From Gracilaria domingensis (taxonomy: Eukaryota; Rhodophyta; Florideophyceae; Gracilariales; Gracilariaceae), in contig VCMS01000017.1 of assembly GCA_022539475.1 (NCBI GenBank), positions 239,641 to 303,640 of the forward strand: DNA of 64,000 nt, in the 5' to 3' direction. The position numbers were made by a program, and so were the translations under genes. Positions 10,262 to 19,414 of this stretch are shown piece by piece. The notes beneath the pieces were generated by a model. It saw only the letters and a list, made by a program, of their open reading frames with translations, was not told the origin of the DNA and did not search any database. The stretch's first letter is position 1. Every line of letters starts with the position of its first letter.

Positions 10262-10774
10262 CTACGGAGCCCGTAAGAACGGTGTGGGATTGCTGCGAGG
10301 GTCGACGTTGTCGAGTTCGTCATACGACGCCCACGCGCCCGCATACGGGTTGACTACCGGTTGGACCGGAACAGCAGGAGCGATCCAGTTCCACTGCGGT
10401 ACAGACGCCGGGGGCGGAAGTTGACCACCCGTCTGGGGAAGAGGAGCCGTGTGAAATCTCGGATTGACCGGTTGCGGAAACGGAATGCCAGCGGAAGACG
10501 GCTGTGAGAGAGGCACTCCAGAGGAGGAAGGGTGTGAAGGCCCAGCGAAACCACCAACGTATTGGTTCTGAGACCCGCCAGGCGGTTGGTTGCTACCCTG
10601 ATTCGGGTTCGGCATCGCGGGAAGCGCGCGAGGAAGAGACGAAAGCGCTGGAAGCGAGAGAGAAGGGAGAGCGCGCCGAGGTATCGGAGGAGACACTACC
10701 GCAGTACGCGTGGAGAGGGGTGGACCGGAGTCGCCGTTAGAAGAGACCGGGGAGGCCGGATTGGAGACCGTCAT
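10262..10774 (-). CDS. Antisense ORF in gypsy element, N-terminal Pro/Ser-rich part, ends in TAG
   Basis: First ATG at 10774; the open frame itself reaches back to a GTG at 10837. About 170 codons rich in Pro, Ser, Gln and Asn (SNPASPVSS, PNPNQGSNQPPGG), ending in NPTPFLRAP then TAG. The next codons in the same frame continue into the ORF at 8729-10246 without another stop, so the TAG looks like a recent nonsense change or a readthrough signal. The start lies only about 80 bp from the 3' LTR, so the LTR or its border could drive antisense transcription. Function unknown. Confidence 0.5.
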   Translation of the reverse strand: MTVSNPASPVSSNGDSGPPLSTRTAVVSPPIPRRALPSLSLPALSSLPRALPAMPNPNQGSNQPPGGSQNQYVGGFAGPSHPSSSGVPLSQPSSAGIPFPQPVNPRFHTAPLPQTGGQLPPPASVPQWNWIAPAVPVQPVVNPYAGAWASYDELDNVDPRSNPTPFLRAP

Positions 10775-10837
10775 GCCGACGTGCTTAAATACACTCCAGA
10801 GGAGGAAAACGAAATCGCTCGCGTGGTCGTCTCGCAC

Positions 10838-10853
10838 CCTAAGGAGGGGGAAA
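10838..10853 (+). promoter_or_regulatory. Polypurine tract (plus-strand primer site)
   Basis: CCTAAGGAGGGGGAAA lies directly before the 3' LTR, which starts TGTAGTG at 10854. A purine run at this position primes plus-strand DNA synthesis in LTR elements. The same 14-base core, CCTAAGGAGGGGGA, also occurs inside pol at 3651 and 6802. Confidence 0.8.
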
Positions 10854-11669
10854 TGTAGTGCAACGCGATTGCGGGACTCCTTCGCCGATGCGATTCATAA
10901 CATGCACGGCGATGCCGGGAGGTGGTGGCACACAGTATGAGTAACTGGTGAGATCAGCCCATTCTTGGGTATACTTAATATTAGAATTAGTGTTATGAGG
11001 CGCACGGCTTAGCCGGTGGGTCACACACGTGTGGGAAGTTTGCACCCATTAGTTGGGGTATTTTAGATGTTTATTCTAGATATTTTCGCTACACCGCTTG
11101 ACAGTGGGTTGGCACTCTACACTACTTAGTAGGTTGAGCTGCACCCATTGTCGGGGAAGTAAACGAACCAACCGAGTGTTCGGCTCTGATGTTTCACCCT
11201 TGGTGACCGATATCCTCCTCCCGGAGAGTCGGCACCTTGTGCAGGGCTCATCATCCGCCTCGCGGCATCATTAACACCACTACCGCTTTCGCGTGTTTAC
11301 TTTGTGTGTGTTTTCTTTATTTCTGTCCCTGTTATACAGGTAGCACTACTTGGTGTACCGGTGCATACCGTTCGTGGCTCGACACACTCGCGTGGGCTAT
11401 TACCGCTCTCGCGTGTCATCGCCACACTCGTGGGTACCGCGTGCTACGCACGTGACGCTACTGCCGACTTGTGTCGTGTGTTCTCTACCGCTGGACGCGT
11501 CTTCTTCGCCGCTTCGCTCCCTCCATTACTTGGGAAGGGTCGACCCCGGTCTTACACCCGGCATTGCCGTGTCGTACCTGTGGGAGCGCTCTACTGCTGT
11601 GCTCGCCTCTTGAGAGAGGGTCTGAACCGCCTTTGCGTGTCTTTCCCCATCGCTGGGTTTTGCACAACA
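10854..11669 (+). repeat. 3' LTR of Ty3/gypsy element (816 bp)
   Basis: Begins TGTAGTG right after the polypurine tract and ends CACAACA, giving 7-bp terminal inverted repeats with one mismatch and the canonical TG...CA ends. Its last 144 bases match the 5' LTR remnant at the window start. Promoter and polyadenylation signals should lie inside but are not obvious by eye. Confidence 0.88.
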
Positions 11670-11906
11670 GCAAGTGCCGCCACTTATATACGGCACTTGA
11701 AAATATCAATTAAAATATCTAAATATCCGGCGCTGCCGGCCAATACACTACAGGTGTGCCCCCGTGGCATGCTTGCCACGGGGCCCGCGCGATCGGGCCA
11801 ACTTGGCACACGTGTGCAGAAATAATACCCTTCCTAGGCATACCCCAAAATAGGGGCACTACCCCAGTAGCCTCTCATAACCTGAGGTGTCGAAGCCGGT
11901 AACGGA
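11670..11906. other. Hairpin-rich junction between gypsy and copia elements
   Basis: Holds three inverted repeats: CAAGTGCCG/CGGCACTTG at 11671-11699; CCGGC/GCCGG near 11728; and a 10-bp hairpin with a 4-base loop at 11760-11783 (CCCCGTGGCA arm). An outer GTGTGCC/GGCACAC pair flanks the last one. No coding sequence is seen. The copia reading frame loses recognisable RNase H sequence just right of this region. Confidence 0.6.
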
Positions 11907-14900
11907 TCAACAAACTATGAAAAGCACCTCGGTGCATCCCCACAAAGGGCGTTTTGCTCTACAATCTGCATCAGCAAAGGCTTTGAATGACAGCTTCAGG
12001 GTACACAAATGGGTGCTGCGGCTATAAGATATTCCGTGCGATGTAGTGCCTTTGAGATATCGCAAAACCTCTTTCAAGTTATTCCAATGACTTTCAGTGG
12101 TGTTGTTGAGTGCCTGTCCTAGTCTAGAGACGGCGAAGGCGATGTCGGGTCTCGTGCAATCAGTGACCCATCTCAGTATGCCAATGAGCTGGCGGTAAAG
12201 CTCTTGATATGAAGGAAGTGGTACGTCGTCGTCATTGGGCGGGTGAAATTTGGCCTTGCAAGTATGAGGCGATTGTCTGGGGTTGCAATCTGACAGTTGT
12301 GCAATTGATAGTGCGTGGGAGATGTAGGAGGGTTGACTGAGGTGGATTGAATTCTCTGTGTATGTTATCTTCCAGCCGAGGTACGTGCTTGGCTTACCAA
12401 TGCGGCGAATATTGTATTTATGCGAAAGCTCGGTAAAGAGGGTGTCGATGTGCTTCTCGTGGGTAGATGCTACCAAGCAGTCGTCGCTGTTGAGACACAC
12501 GATTGTGAACGAATTGGCCTCATGCTTCACGAAAAGGCATGGGTCGTCAGGTGACTGTGAGTAGCCATGTGATTTTAGGCACTGAACGGCACCCTCAAGG
12601 TAATAATAAAAACCGGAGGGGTTTCCGTAAAGGTTCCGTATGAGTTGACCGCCAGGTGTGTCGTGTTTCAGCTCTCCGTTGAACAAAGGGTGCTGTTTCA
12701 CAAACACTGGTTTGTCGAACTTGTATAGTTCGTGTGGGTAGGCCGTTGTGACGTCGAAGTGCTCGAGGTGTAGGTTGCGCGCTGCGGTTATAGCAAACAC
12801 GAGTCTGACGGTATCTTTTTGGGCGAGATGGGCGGAGGTGTGCTCAGGGTCGAAGTGCAGGTGTGGGCGCATGAGATCACCACGAACGGCAAGACGGGCT
12901 TTTCGTTCTGTAATTTGGTTGCTTGCGTCGCGTTTGTACCTGTATTTCATTGTGAGAGGTATGAGTTTTTCCGGTAGTTCTTCTTTTGGGAGCCATTTGA
13001 CGACACCGAGTTTGTCGAGCTTGTCGATTTCGGCGTCATGAGCATTGGCCCATTCCTCAGCGTCAGGGTATTTTAGGGCCTGTGTGTGGGAGAGGGGAGG
13101 GTTGGTTTTTGGTGTGATGTCGGTGGGAACCGCATGAGGTGTGAAGCTCTTGAATGCGAGCGAGTGTGTTTTCGTGGGGTCCGATTGCGCATTGTATGGT
13201 CTGAAGTCCAGGGCACGGATTTGTCGATACGCCTTTGTTGCGACATCTTGGACCATAATGAGTCGGTCGTCAATACCGAACATGTAGCGAGTAATTTTTC
13301 CCCGTGCGTCTAGTTTCCTCTGGCTGGCAGGGTCGGTGATTATTGGGATGCTCCCGAGTTGGCCGAACACAAACATGCGGGTTATTTTTGGTGCCTTGTT
13401 ATGCCATTTGGTGAAAGGTATGGCACGGGTTGTTTTGTGAAGTGTTCGGTTGTATTTGTATACTGCATCGCGTAATGCGTCTTCCCAGTGTGCTTCAGAG
13501 AGTCCGGAGTGCGATAAGTTGGCCCTGACTATGCGGACGATGGTGCCAATCACTCGTTCTGCTAACGAGTTCTCTTGGGGGCTGTACGGGGTGGAATTGA
13601 TGAGGTCGGTACCGTGGGAGTTGAGCAGGTTGGCAAAGGAGTAGGACTTATATTCGCCGGCGTTGTCGGCGGTTAGCAGAATTGGCGAGTAGCCGAACTT
13701 GTTCTTCATGGTTGTGAGGACTTGATTCGTTGCGCTCAGTACTTCGGCCCGTGTTTTCAAGCAAAACACAATAAGGAAACGGGTTCTGGTTTCCAGGAAG
13801 ACGGCAAAGAAATTGTGTCCATGTGTGGAAGTCGGATTAATGGGTCCAGCTATGTCGGATGACAGTGAGCGCCCCACATGGTGGTCATGGTGAGCACTAG
13901 AGTGTGGTGCCTTTTTTCGTTTTCCTTCAATGCATCCGGTGCAATGGATGCGGGGTGGAGTGTGTTTCAATATTGGTGGGAGGTTTAGGAGGTTGAGCTT
14001 CGCCATGCGCTGAAGTGTTCTGACGTCAAGATGGTTATAAAGGAGGTGAAAATGGTGGAACGCTGTAGATATATCGTTCGAGGGTTGGACGCGCAAGGTG
14101 TGTTGGCGTTGCGTGGCATTAGTATATGGGGGTTTTTCGCTTCTGCGTTGGGCAGGGATAGTTTTGCGGCGTCTCGCAGGGCGATGTATGGGAATGATCT
14201 GGTTGTGTTGGACGCCTGGCTGGGCGGGTTTGGGGGGAGAGTCTGACGTGTGCGCAGTGTGCGTTCGAGTGGCCATGGCGTTGCTAATCTCGTGGAGGGA
14301 TGTTGCGTTTATGTAGTAACCATTGTCGCGGAAGGGTGCCGTAGCGATGATCTTTGTTGGGTCATTGAGGTCCAAGATAAAGGCGGATGAGGGTGTAAAG
14401 AGTACGAGCCCATAAGTTTTGGCCAGCGCGTGCACTGAGAGCAGGGCTCCGTGTATGCGTTTTGAGGCGAGCGCGGGAAGTGTGATGGTGTGGCCTGTGT
14501 CAGTTTGGAGTTTGAGGGTCCCCGTCTGTGTGATGGGTATTGTAGACGAGTCGGCGATGATAGTTTGGATTGCGTTGGTTAGATTCCTTGCGTCTGGCAG
14601 TGTAATGGATGTATGACTTGGGTGTGAGCCGGAGTCAAGCAAAAACTTACTAACATCGCTGGTGTTTGGGTTGGGGTCCTGTGACTCTTTGAGAGTCTGC
14701 ACTGCCTGAAGCAATTGCGCTTGGAGGTCAGCGACGGTGTCTTCAGATGGCGTGGCCTGTTTCGCGCTGCCCTTACTGGGTTTGCGTGCTTGTGCCGGTG
14801 TGCCGGATCGATTGTGTCGACGGTATCGTTCGGTTGAGGAAAGCTTTCCCTCAATACGCTTGAGTGAGGAGAACATGTCTGACATATTGGAAAGCAGCTT

Positions 14901-15677
14901 AGAGAGAACTTCGGTCGAGCTTTCTCCCCGTATAGCGCCTGCTGGTGGCGGACCTTGCGCATCCATTTGACCGAGAGTATTGCTTCTAAAGCTAGGTGCG
15001 GCTGTGGCAGATTCATATATTTCCAATGCCTTTTTGGCTTCTCCGATGTTTGGAGGCGTTGCAGTGGCTAGTAGTGTTGCCGCAATCCCAGAAAATGTGT
15101 TTTGATCTTCACAAAGCCCGCGTAACAATGTACGAACAGTATTGACCTCCGTGGAGAGTTCAGTTGCTCCTGCTTCGATTGAGAGGGCTTGATAGCGGCG
15201 ATGGGCTTCGATGTACTGGTTGAGACCAGTTTCTTGGGAGTAGCGAAGTTTCTGTTGTTCGGAAAACAGCTGATCAATATCCCTTTTGGCGGACAGATCC
15301 AAGAGAGTCTCGAGATATTTAACAATCTTTGATGGAGATTGTGTAAAGAGAGAGTCGGGAATGACGAAGTTGACTTCGTCGGATATGCTGTTCGTCACCA
15401 ATGCTCGGAAGGAAGCGAAAGCTTTTTTGTTAGTGTCCGAATCGGCTTCAAATTCGTCCGAGAGTAAATTTGAGTAGCCATGAGTTGCGAGAATATCCGT
15501 GAGAGAGGCATGCCACTGTTTGGAGTTGCGTTTGGTGAGGTCCTTAATGGTTTCGTTGCTAAAATCCCAATGGCTTGTTGATGCGCTTTGCAGAGATGTA
15601 AAGATCTGGTGCACAGCAGAGATCTGCGCTGGACCTAGCGAAGGAGCTGGTCCGGTTGTTTTGCTTTGATCAGCCAT
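11907..15677 (-). CDS. Ty1/copia-like gag-pol polyprotein, C-terminally truncated
   Basis: About 1256 codons from the first ATG (MADQSKTTG; the open frame reaches 15836). Order: Gag-like helical region without a visible CCHC knuckle; protease-like D-S-G (FLLDSGSHPS); GAG-pre-integrase with HH and CxxC (IHCTGCIEG); integrase core with D (SSDIAGP), D (LTADNAGEY) and E (ENSLAERVIG); then a copia-type RT (FDVTTAYPHEL). The order IN before RT defines Ty1/copia. The catalytic box normally read YVDD is NSDD (CLNSDDCLV, about 12480-12500). RNase H ends shortly after FADADC. These changes suggest a defective element, although the rest of the frame is open throughout. Confidence 0.9.
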   Translation of the reverse strand: MADQSKTTGPAPSLGPAQISAVHQIFTSLQSASTSHWDFSNETIKDLTKRNSKQWHASLTDILATHGYSNLLSDEFEADSDTNKKAFASFRALVTNSISDEVNFVIPDSLFTQSPSKIVKYLETLLDLSAKRDIDQLFSEQQKLRYSQETGLNQYIEAHRRYQALSIEAGATELSTEVNTVRTLLRGLCEDQNTFSGIAATLLATATPPNIGEAKKALEIYESATAAPSFRSNTLGQMDAQGPPPAGAIRGESSTEVLSKLLSNMSDMFSSLKRIEGKLSSTERYRRHNRSGTPAQARKPSKGSAKQATPSEDTVADLQAQLLQAVQTLKESQDPNPNTSDVSKFLLDSGSHPSHTSITLPDARNLTNAIQTIIADSSTIPITQTGTLKLQTDTGHTITLPALASKRIHGALLSVHALAKTYGLVLFTPSSAFILDLNDPTKIIATAPFRDNGYYINATSLHEISNAMATRTHTAHTSDSPPKPAQPGVQHNQIIPIHRPARRRKTIPAQRRSEKPPYTNATQRQHTLRVQPSNDISTAFHHFHLLYNHLDVRTLQRMAKLNLLNLPPILKHTPPRIHCTGCIEGKRKKAPHSSAHHDHHVGRSLSSDIAGPINPTSTHGHNFFAVFLETRTRFLIVFCLKTRAEVLSATNQVLTTMKNKFGYSPILLTADNAGEYKSYSFANLLNSHGTDLINSTPYSPQENSLAERVIGTIVRIVRANLSHSGLSEAHWEDALRDAVYKYNRTLHKTTRAIPFTKWHNKAPKITRMFVFGQLGSIPIITDPASQRKLDARGKITRYMFGIDDRLIMVQDVATKAYRQIRALDFRPYNAQSDPTKTHSLAFKSFTPHAVPTDITPKTNPPLSHTQALKYPDAEEWANAHDAEIDKLDKLGVVKWLPKEELPEKLIPLTMKYRYKRDASNQITERKARLAVRGDLMRPHLHFDPEHTSAHLAQKDTVRLVFAITAARNLHLEHFDVTTAYPHELYKFDKPVFVKQHPLFNGELKHDTPGGQLIRNLYGNPSGFYYYLEGAVQCLKSHGYSQSPDDPCLFVKHEANSFTIVCLNSDDCLVASTHEKHIDTLFTELSHKYNIRRIGKPSTYLGWKITYTENSIHLSQPSYISHALSIAQLSDCNPRQSPHTCKAKFHPPNDDDVPLPSYQELYRQLIGILRWVTDCTRPDIAFAVSRLGQALNNTTESHWNNLKEVLRYLKGTTSHGISYSRSTHLCTLKLSFKAFADADCRAKRPLWGCTEVLFIVC

Positions 15678-15848
15678 CGCTACGTTGTTTGCGTTGACTG
15701 GCGGGGTTCTGTTGTTGCGAGCTTGGTAGCGTTGCGCACGTGATTGCTTTTGTTGCTCCCGCGCGTGAGCGGGGAACTTGGCGTAAAGCGGTATGACGCT
15801 GGAGTGTGTTCGACAGCGGATCGGTACTTTGTTCACTTTGTTAGATGT

Positions 15849-15859
15849 GGCCCATAACC
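15849..15859 (-). promoter_or_regulatory. Candidate primer-binding site, initiator tRNA-Met anticodon loop type
   Basis: GGCCCATAACC on the plus strand equals the anticodon-loop region of eukaryotic initiator tRNA-Met. Its complement would therefore pair with that tRNA. Drosophila copia and yeast Ty5 use such an internal half-tRNA primer. The site is at the right end of the minus-strand copia element, 170 bp before its ATG, and the next bases (TGTGGG, from 15860) read on the minus strand as an LTR ending in CA. The outer LTR border is unresolved. Confidence 0.5.
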
Positions 15860-16113
15860 TGTGGGAACAGAGTGAACGCCGATAGAGCCGATGCTCCCGG
15901 AGTTTACTGGAGGGAGGAAGAGCTCGTGGCTATGTGCTACGCCGGCGGTGCGGCTGCCTGCTGGCTACGTGTGACAACAGATTCCACTCATAGCATTTAC
16001 GTTGATATGTCTCTCCTCCAACGTGAGTGAGATGCATGTCTGCTCTAAGCGCGTGGTTGATTCAACCCTTCCGATCATCACCATGCTCATGCCGGATGCT
16101 GAACTGGAGCTGA

Positions 16114-17351
16114 ATGAAATTCAGCAAAAGTTGGGGAAGACGAGCACCGGTAAAAGCACGCTTTTGTGACACATTACATTTGCTCTTGGTACGCATATAT
16201 TCGACTTCCCAGCACAACTGCAATTCCTCTCTCATCGATCCCTGTGATCTCCTTTTACGCAAAATGATGCGTAGAATATATCGAAGACGCTACCTTTTTC
16301 CAACATCTTCGACTTTCTCTAAACGAATCGACGTACCAAAACACCGAAATACTATATTTATACGTTTCTTTACTAATACAGTTTTAGAGACCCCGCAAAA
16401 TGCAAACCATGAAGTTGATCGCATTACTCAATCTATTCGTCCAGGTTTGCCTTCTATTGCTCAGAAGATGTTGGACGACCGAATACTATACAAGCTTCGA
16501 AGTGATGGCACTTCTTTGAATCGCACTACTATTCTCCGAAGTTATTTGGAGCTATGCGAAACTGCAGAAGAAAAACACGAAACTGTTGTCTCTTTCAGCC
16601 TCTTACAGAATCATCAAAGGCTGTTTGAAAATGCCTGTGAGAACTGCTTGTACAGTAAGAACAAGTGTGTATGTTCTCACATAAGCAGAACATCACCCTA
16701 TCACAAGCTCTGGGTCTTTCAGCATCATTGTGAATACGGGCGTGCCAACAATACGGGTAGCCTATTATGTATGGTTGCAGGGGCAGCACGCACTATCCGA
16801 GGATTGCGAGACCAGGAACGGCAACTTCTGAAACATGTAGCCGAACGAGAACACTCTGTGGCTGTTCTGTTCCCGACAGACGGTTCGTTAACCATTGACG
16901 AATATCTGTTGCAACGAACAGCTAAAATTGGAGAGAGGGCGGAAAATGAAGCTTTAACTTTGATTCTTTTAGATGGAACTTCACGTCAAGCTAAGAATCT
17001 TGATCATTTTATGCCGAGTTCAATTCCGAGGGTTTGCATTGGCCATACTTCGATTAAGTCTTGGTTGGATCCAATTCGAAAGCAAACGCAGAAACATCGT
17101 GTTTGTACAGCCCAAGGTAAGCTTTCAAGCCTCTTTGAGTCCATACCAAATTTTCCTGTTAGATATTGACCAAAGTTATCATTCGTTACGTTCTCTTAAC
17201 AGCCGCAGCGATGATTCTCAGAGAACTGGGAGATGTGAAGACGAGCGAATCAATTGAGGACGCTGTTCGAGAAGTCGTTCGTATTTCCTGCTCAAGTAGA
17301 GTACAATACCCGAAGGACAGCACAGGGGCAGTCCTTGGTAGAAACCAGTGA
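16114..17351 (+). CDS. DTW-domain protein, probable tRNA aminocarboxypropyltransferase
   Basis: Two exons, 16114-17116 and 17203-17351, joined across an 86-bp GTAAGC...ACAG intron; product about 383 residues. DTW proteins (bacterial TapT, human DTWD1/2) add an aminocarboxypropyl group from SAM to uridine in tRNA. Visible features are a Cys cluster (CENCLYSKNKCVC), the HHCEYGRANNTG segment, the name motif as LDGTSRQAKNL, and RVCTAQ running across the splice into AAAMILRELGD, as the family requires. The Trp of the DTW motif is Ser here. The N-terminus is basic and could target an organelle; Met-51 and Met-52 are alternative starts. Without splicing the frame stops at 17169 and loses the C-terminal helix. 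Confidence 0.8.
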
Positions 17352-17803
17352 AGTTCGTTCTATGCAACAAATGCAAGCTGTGCCTTCGAGAAGCATTCTT
17401 TATCATGGACATGAATTTGGTATTACGTCGGTCCGGAACACAACTTTTCTTTTGCCACCGTTGTCCATTTAGTTTTTCTGTGTATAACTTATATGACAAA
17501 GAAAGATTCCTCTTCTCCTTCTTTTTCATGGATATCCTCGGTCTATTCCTCTACGTGCTATCATAACAGCGCATCATGATCACGATCCTATGACTGTCTA
17601 TTATGAACGTTCAAAAGATCTCTAGGGGAAACTCAAATAAGCTGCCTAGCCTTGTCTTCCAGGCACGTAGTCCGGCATTCGATGTCAGATCAAATTGCAT
17701 GTCCACTGGCACACTAAACAGTGGCGGTAGCCCTCCTATCCTTCAACGGATAAGCACAGTGACACATTTGAAATTATGCGAAGGTAGAAGTTGTGGCTGC
17801 GTT

Positions 17804-17902
17804 GTTTCCCTATCGGGAATGGTTGGAATTCGCGGCGATATGACATTCATAGTAGTTTCCCTATCGGGAATGGTCAGAATTCGCGGCGATATGACATTCA
17901 TA
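17804..17902 (+). repeat. 51-bp tandem duplication
   Basis: Two adjacent copies differing at a few bases (TGGTTGGAATTC against TGGTCAGAATTC). Confidence 0.85.
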
Positions 17903-18305
17903 AAGCACATTGTTGCCGTTCTTGGAGTGGTGCAAGGATAGAGATGGTTTACCTCACACAACCTGAAGGATAGAGTTATATCACGACTTTCACCGTCTAA
18001 CATCTTTCTCTCTCTCTAATACGGGCTCTCCTTCGGAGTCCTTAGTTTAGATCCGTTTCGCTTCCTAAAGGGAAGTCAGACACACCACGTGAAGGCGGAT
18101 CTCACGTGTCCTATCATCTTTCTGTTTCCACAGGCAGCCCTGTCATCCTTGGTAAACAAGCGGCCAGATAGATTGTAAACGGCTGCTTGTTCGGCATCCT
18201 CTCCTGGTTCAAGAGCTGGGTGTACCGGACAATCCCCTTCTCTGACAATCCGTTGCATCTTCACCCTGCGAAATCAGTTACACTTCATCCACTTCCATTC
18301 ACACG

Positions 18306-18380
18306 TTAAGATTCGCTCCATTGCGTCTCGAGCGCCATTCATACTTTAAGATTCGCTCCATTGCATCTCGAGCGCCACTG
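18306..18380 (+). repeat. 40-bp tandem duplication upstream of membrane protein gene
   Basis: TTAAGATTCGCTCCATTGC recurs at a 40-bp period, with one base difference in the following segment (GCGTCTCGAG against GCATCTCGAG). Confidence 0.85.
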
Positions 18381-18433
18381 CAACTATCGACTCAAAAGCT
18401 TCTTTCTCAGGCCTTCTCGCTTGAAGGAGAAAC

Positions 18434-19414
18434 ATGGGTTATTACATTATCTTCTTGATAATTATCTCCGTTGTTTCCTTCCTTTTCTTTCCGACGTCCC
18501 TCTTCATCCCCACATTTATCGTTCTGATACTCGCAGAGGTCACCGAACGTGTTGCCTACCGTCATCTACTAAATCAACCTGTCGTTTTACGTCGACTCAG
18601 GAAGTGGAAGCTTGTATCCATGGTGGTTGGGAGTTCCACTCAGTTGGTCCTGATTTCAGTATCTAGTGTTGTCTTCTCGATCGCACTTTTCATCGTCGCA
18701 ATAGGTACCAGAATTGTTTCTATTCCATCGACACTGGACCGGACCGGTGCTCTTCAATCTTTTGAGTTTGGATACAACATGCGGGAAAGGATTTTGGAAA
18801 AGTACCCCTCACACGAATGGGGATGGGGGACAATCTTGCTAGTAAGTGAGCAAGTCCCTCTCCTTGCGACCGAGATATTAAAACCATGGATTATAGCAGT
18901 TTCAACGAGATCTGCTACCAAGGTTACTGGAATGGATATTTCTAGAGCAGAGAGGAAGGTAAAAGAGATGCTAGCCTTCTCGATTGCCTGCAGCATGGGA
19001 ATTGTGATTGTTTCGGCCCTTTTTTGGTGGTGCCTTGCTTGCATCGGCCACATACTTTATGATACAAGTTCTCTTCCCCTAACAACAATTGAGGTTGTAT
19101 TACGGCTGGTCGCGATTGAGTTCAGAGCATTAGTTCGAACCATACTATGCCAGTTGATCTTCTGCATTGCCGTGGCGGAGCGAGATGTGCTCGCGAAAAA
19201 CGATAAGCTATGGTTGGCGATCGCTCTAAACACGTTAATCAGCGGGTTGTTTCGTTACCGTGGGTCTTGGCTACGTGGTTTAGATCAAATTAACTCAACT
19301 GCATTGGAAATATGCAAAACTGTGCTCGTCGTTGGTGCTCTCGTATTGTGTTGGGGCAGATACCAGCAACTGCTACAAGACGCTCGTCAGCTTCGCCAAA
19401 GACAAGCATCCTAA
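18434..19414 (+). CDS. Multipass membrane protein, unknown
   Basis: 326 codons from ATG. I do not recognise the family. There are about six to seven hydrophobic segments: residues 2-32 (an unbroken run of I, F, L and V), 65-93, 130-150, 180-210, 235-255 and 295-310. The loops include ERVAYRHLL, EFGYNMRERILEKYPSHEWG and FRYRGSWLRG. The tail is basic and Gln-rich. The length and pattern suggest an endomembrane or plasma-membrane protein. No transporter or receptor motif is visible. Codon use looks like that of neighbouring genes. Confidence 0.7.
   Translation: MGYYIIFLIIISVVSFLFFPTSLFIPTFIVLILAEVTERVAYRHLLNQPVVLRRLRKWKLVSMVVGSSTQLVLISVSSVVFSIALFIVAIGTRIVSIPSTLDRTGALQSFEFGYNMRERILEKYPSHEWGWGTILLVSEQVPLLATEILKPWIIAVSTRSATKVTGMDISRAERKVKEMLAFSIACSMGIVIVSALFWWCLACIGHILYDTSSLPLTTIEVVLRLVAIEFRALVRTILCQLIFCIAVAERDVLAKNDKLWLAIALNTLISGLFRYRGSWLRGLDQINSTALEICKTVLVVGALVLCWGRYQQLLQDARQLRQRQAS

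Larger units (their letters stand above)
1..11669 (+). mobile_element. Large Ty3/gypsy LTR retrotransposon with chromodomain (5' end outside window)
   Basis: Order on the plus strand: 3' part of the 5' LTR, leader, gag with a zinc knuckle, pol (PR, RT, RNaseH, integrase), long linker, chromodomain, purine-rich repeats, a long antisense ORF, a polypurine tract, and the 3' LTR. RT before integrase defines Ty3/gypsy, and the terminal chromodomain points to a chromovirus-like lineage. With an 816-bp LTR the element would be about 12.3 kb, which is large for the group. gag and integrase each carry frameshifts, so this copy looks defective unless these are sequence errors. The target-site duplication cannot be checked because the left flank is missing. 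Confidence 0.93.
17352..18433. other. Intergenic, two tandem duplications
   Basis: No convincing gene. Contains a 51-bp tandem duplication (17804-17854 and 17855-17902; starts GTTTCCCTATCGGGAATGG) and a 40-bp one (18306-18345 and 18346-18380; starts TTAAGATTCGCTCCATTGC). The second ends about 50 bp before the next start codon, so it may be in the promoter or 5' UTR. Confidence 0.6.
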
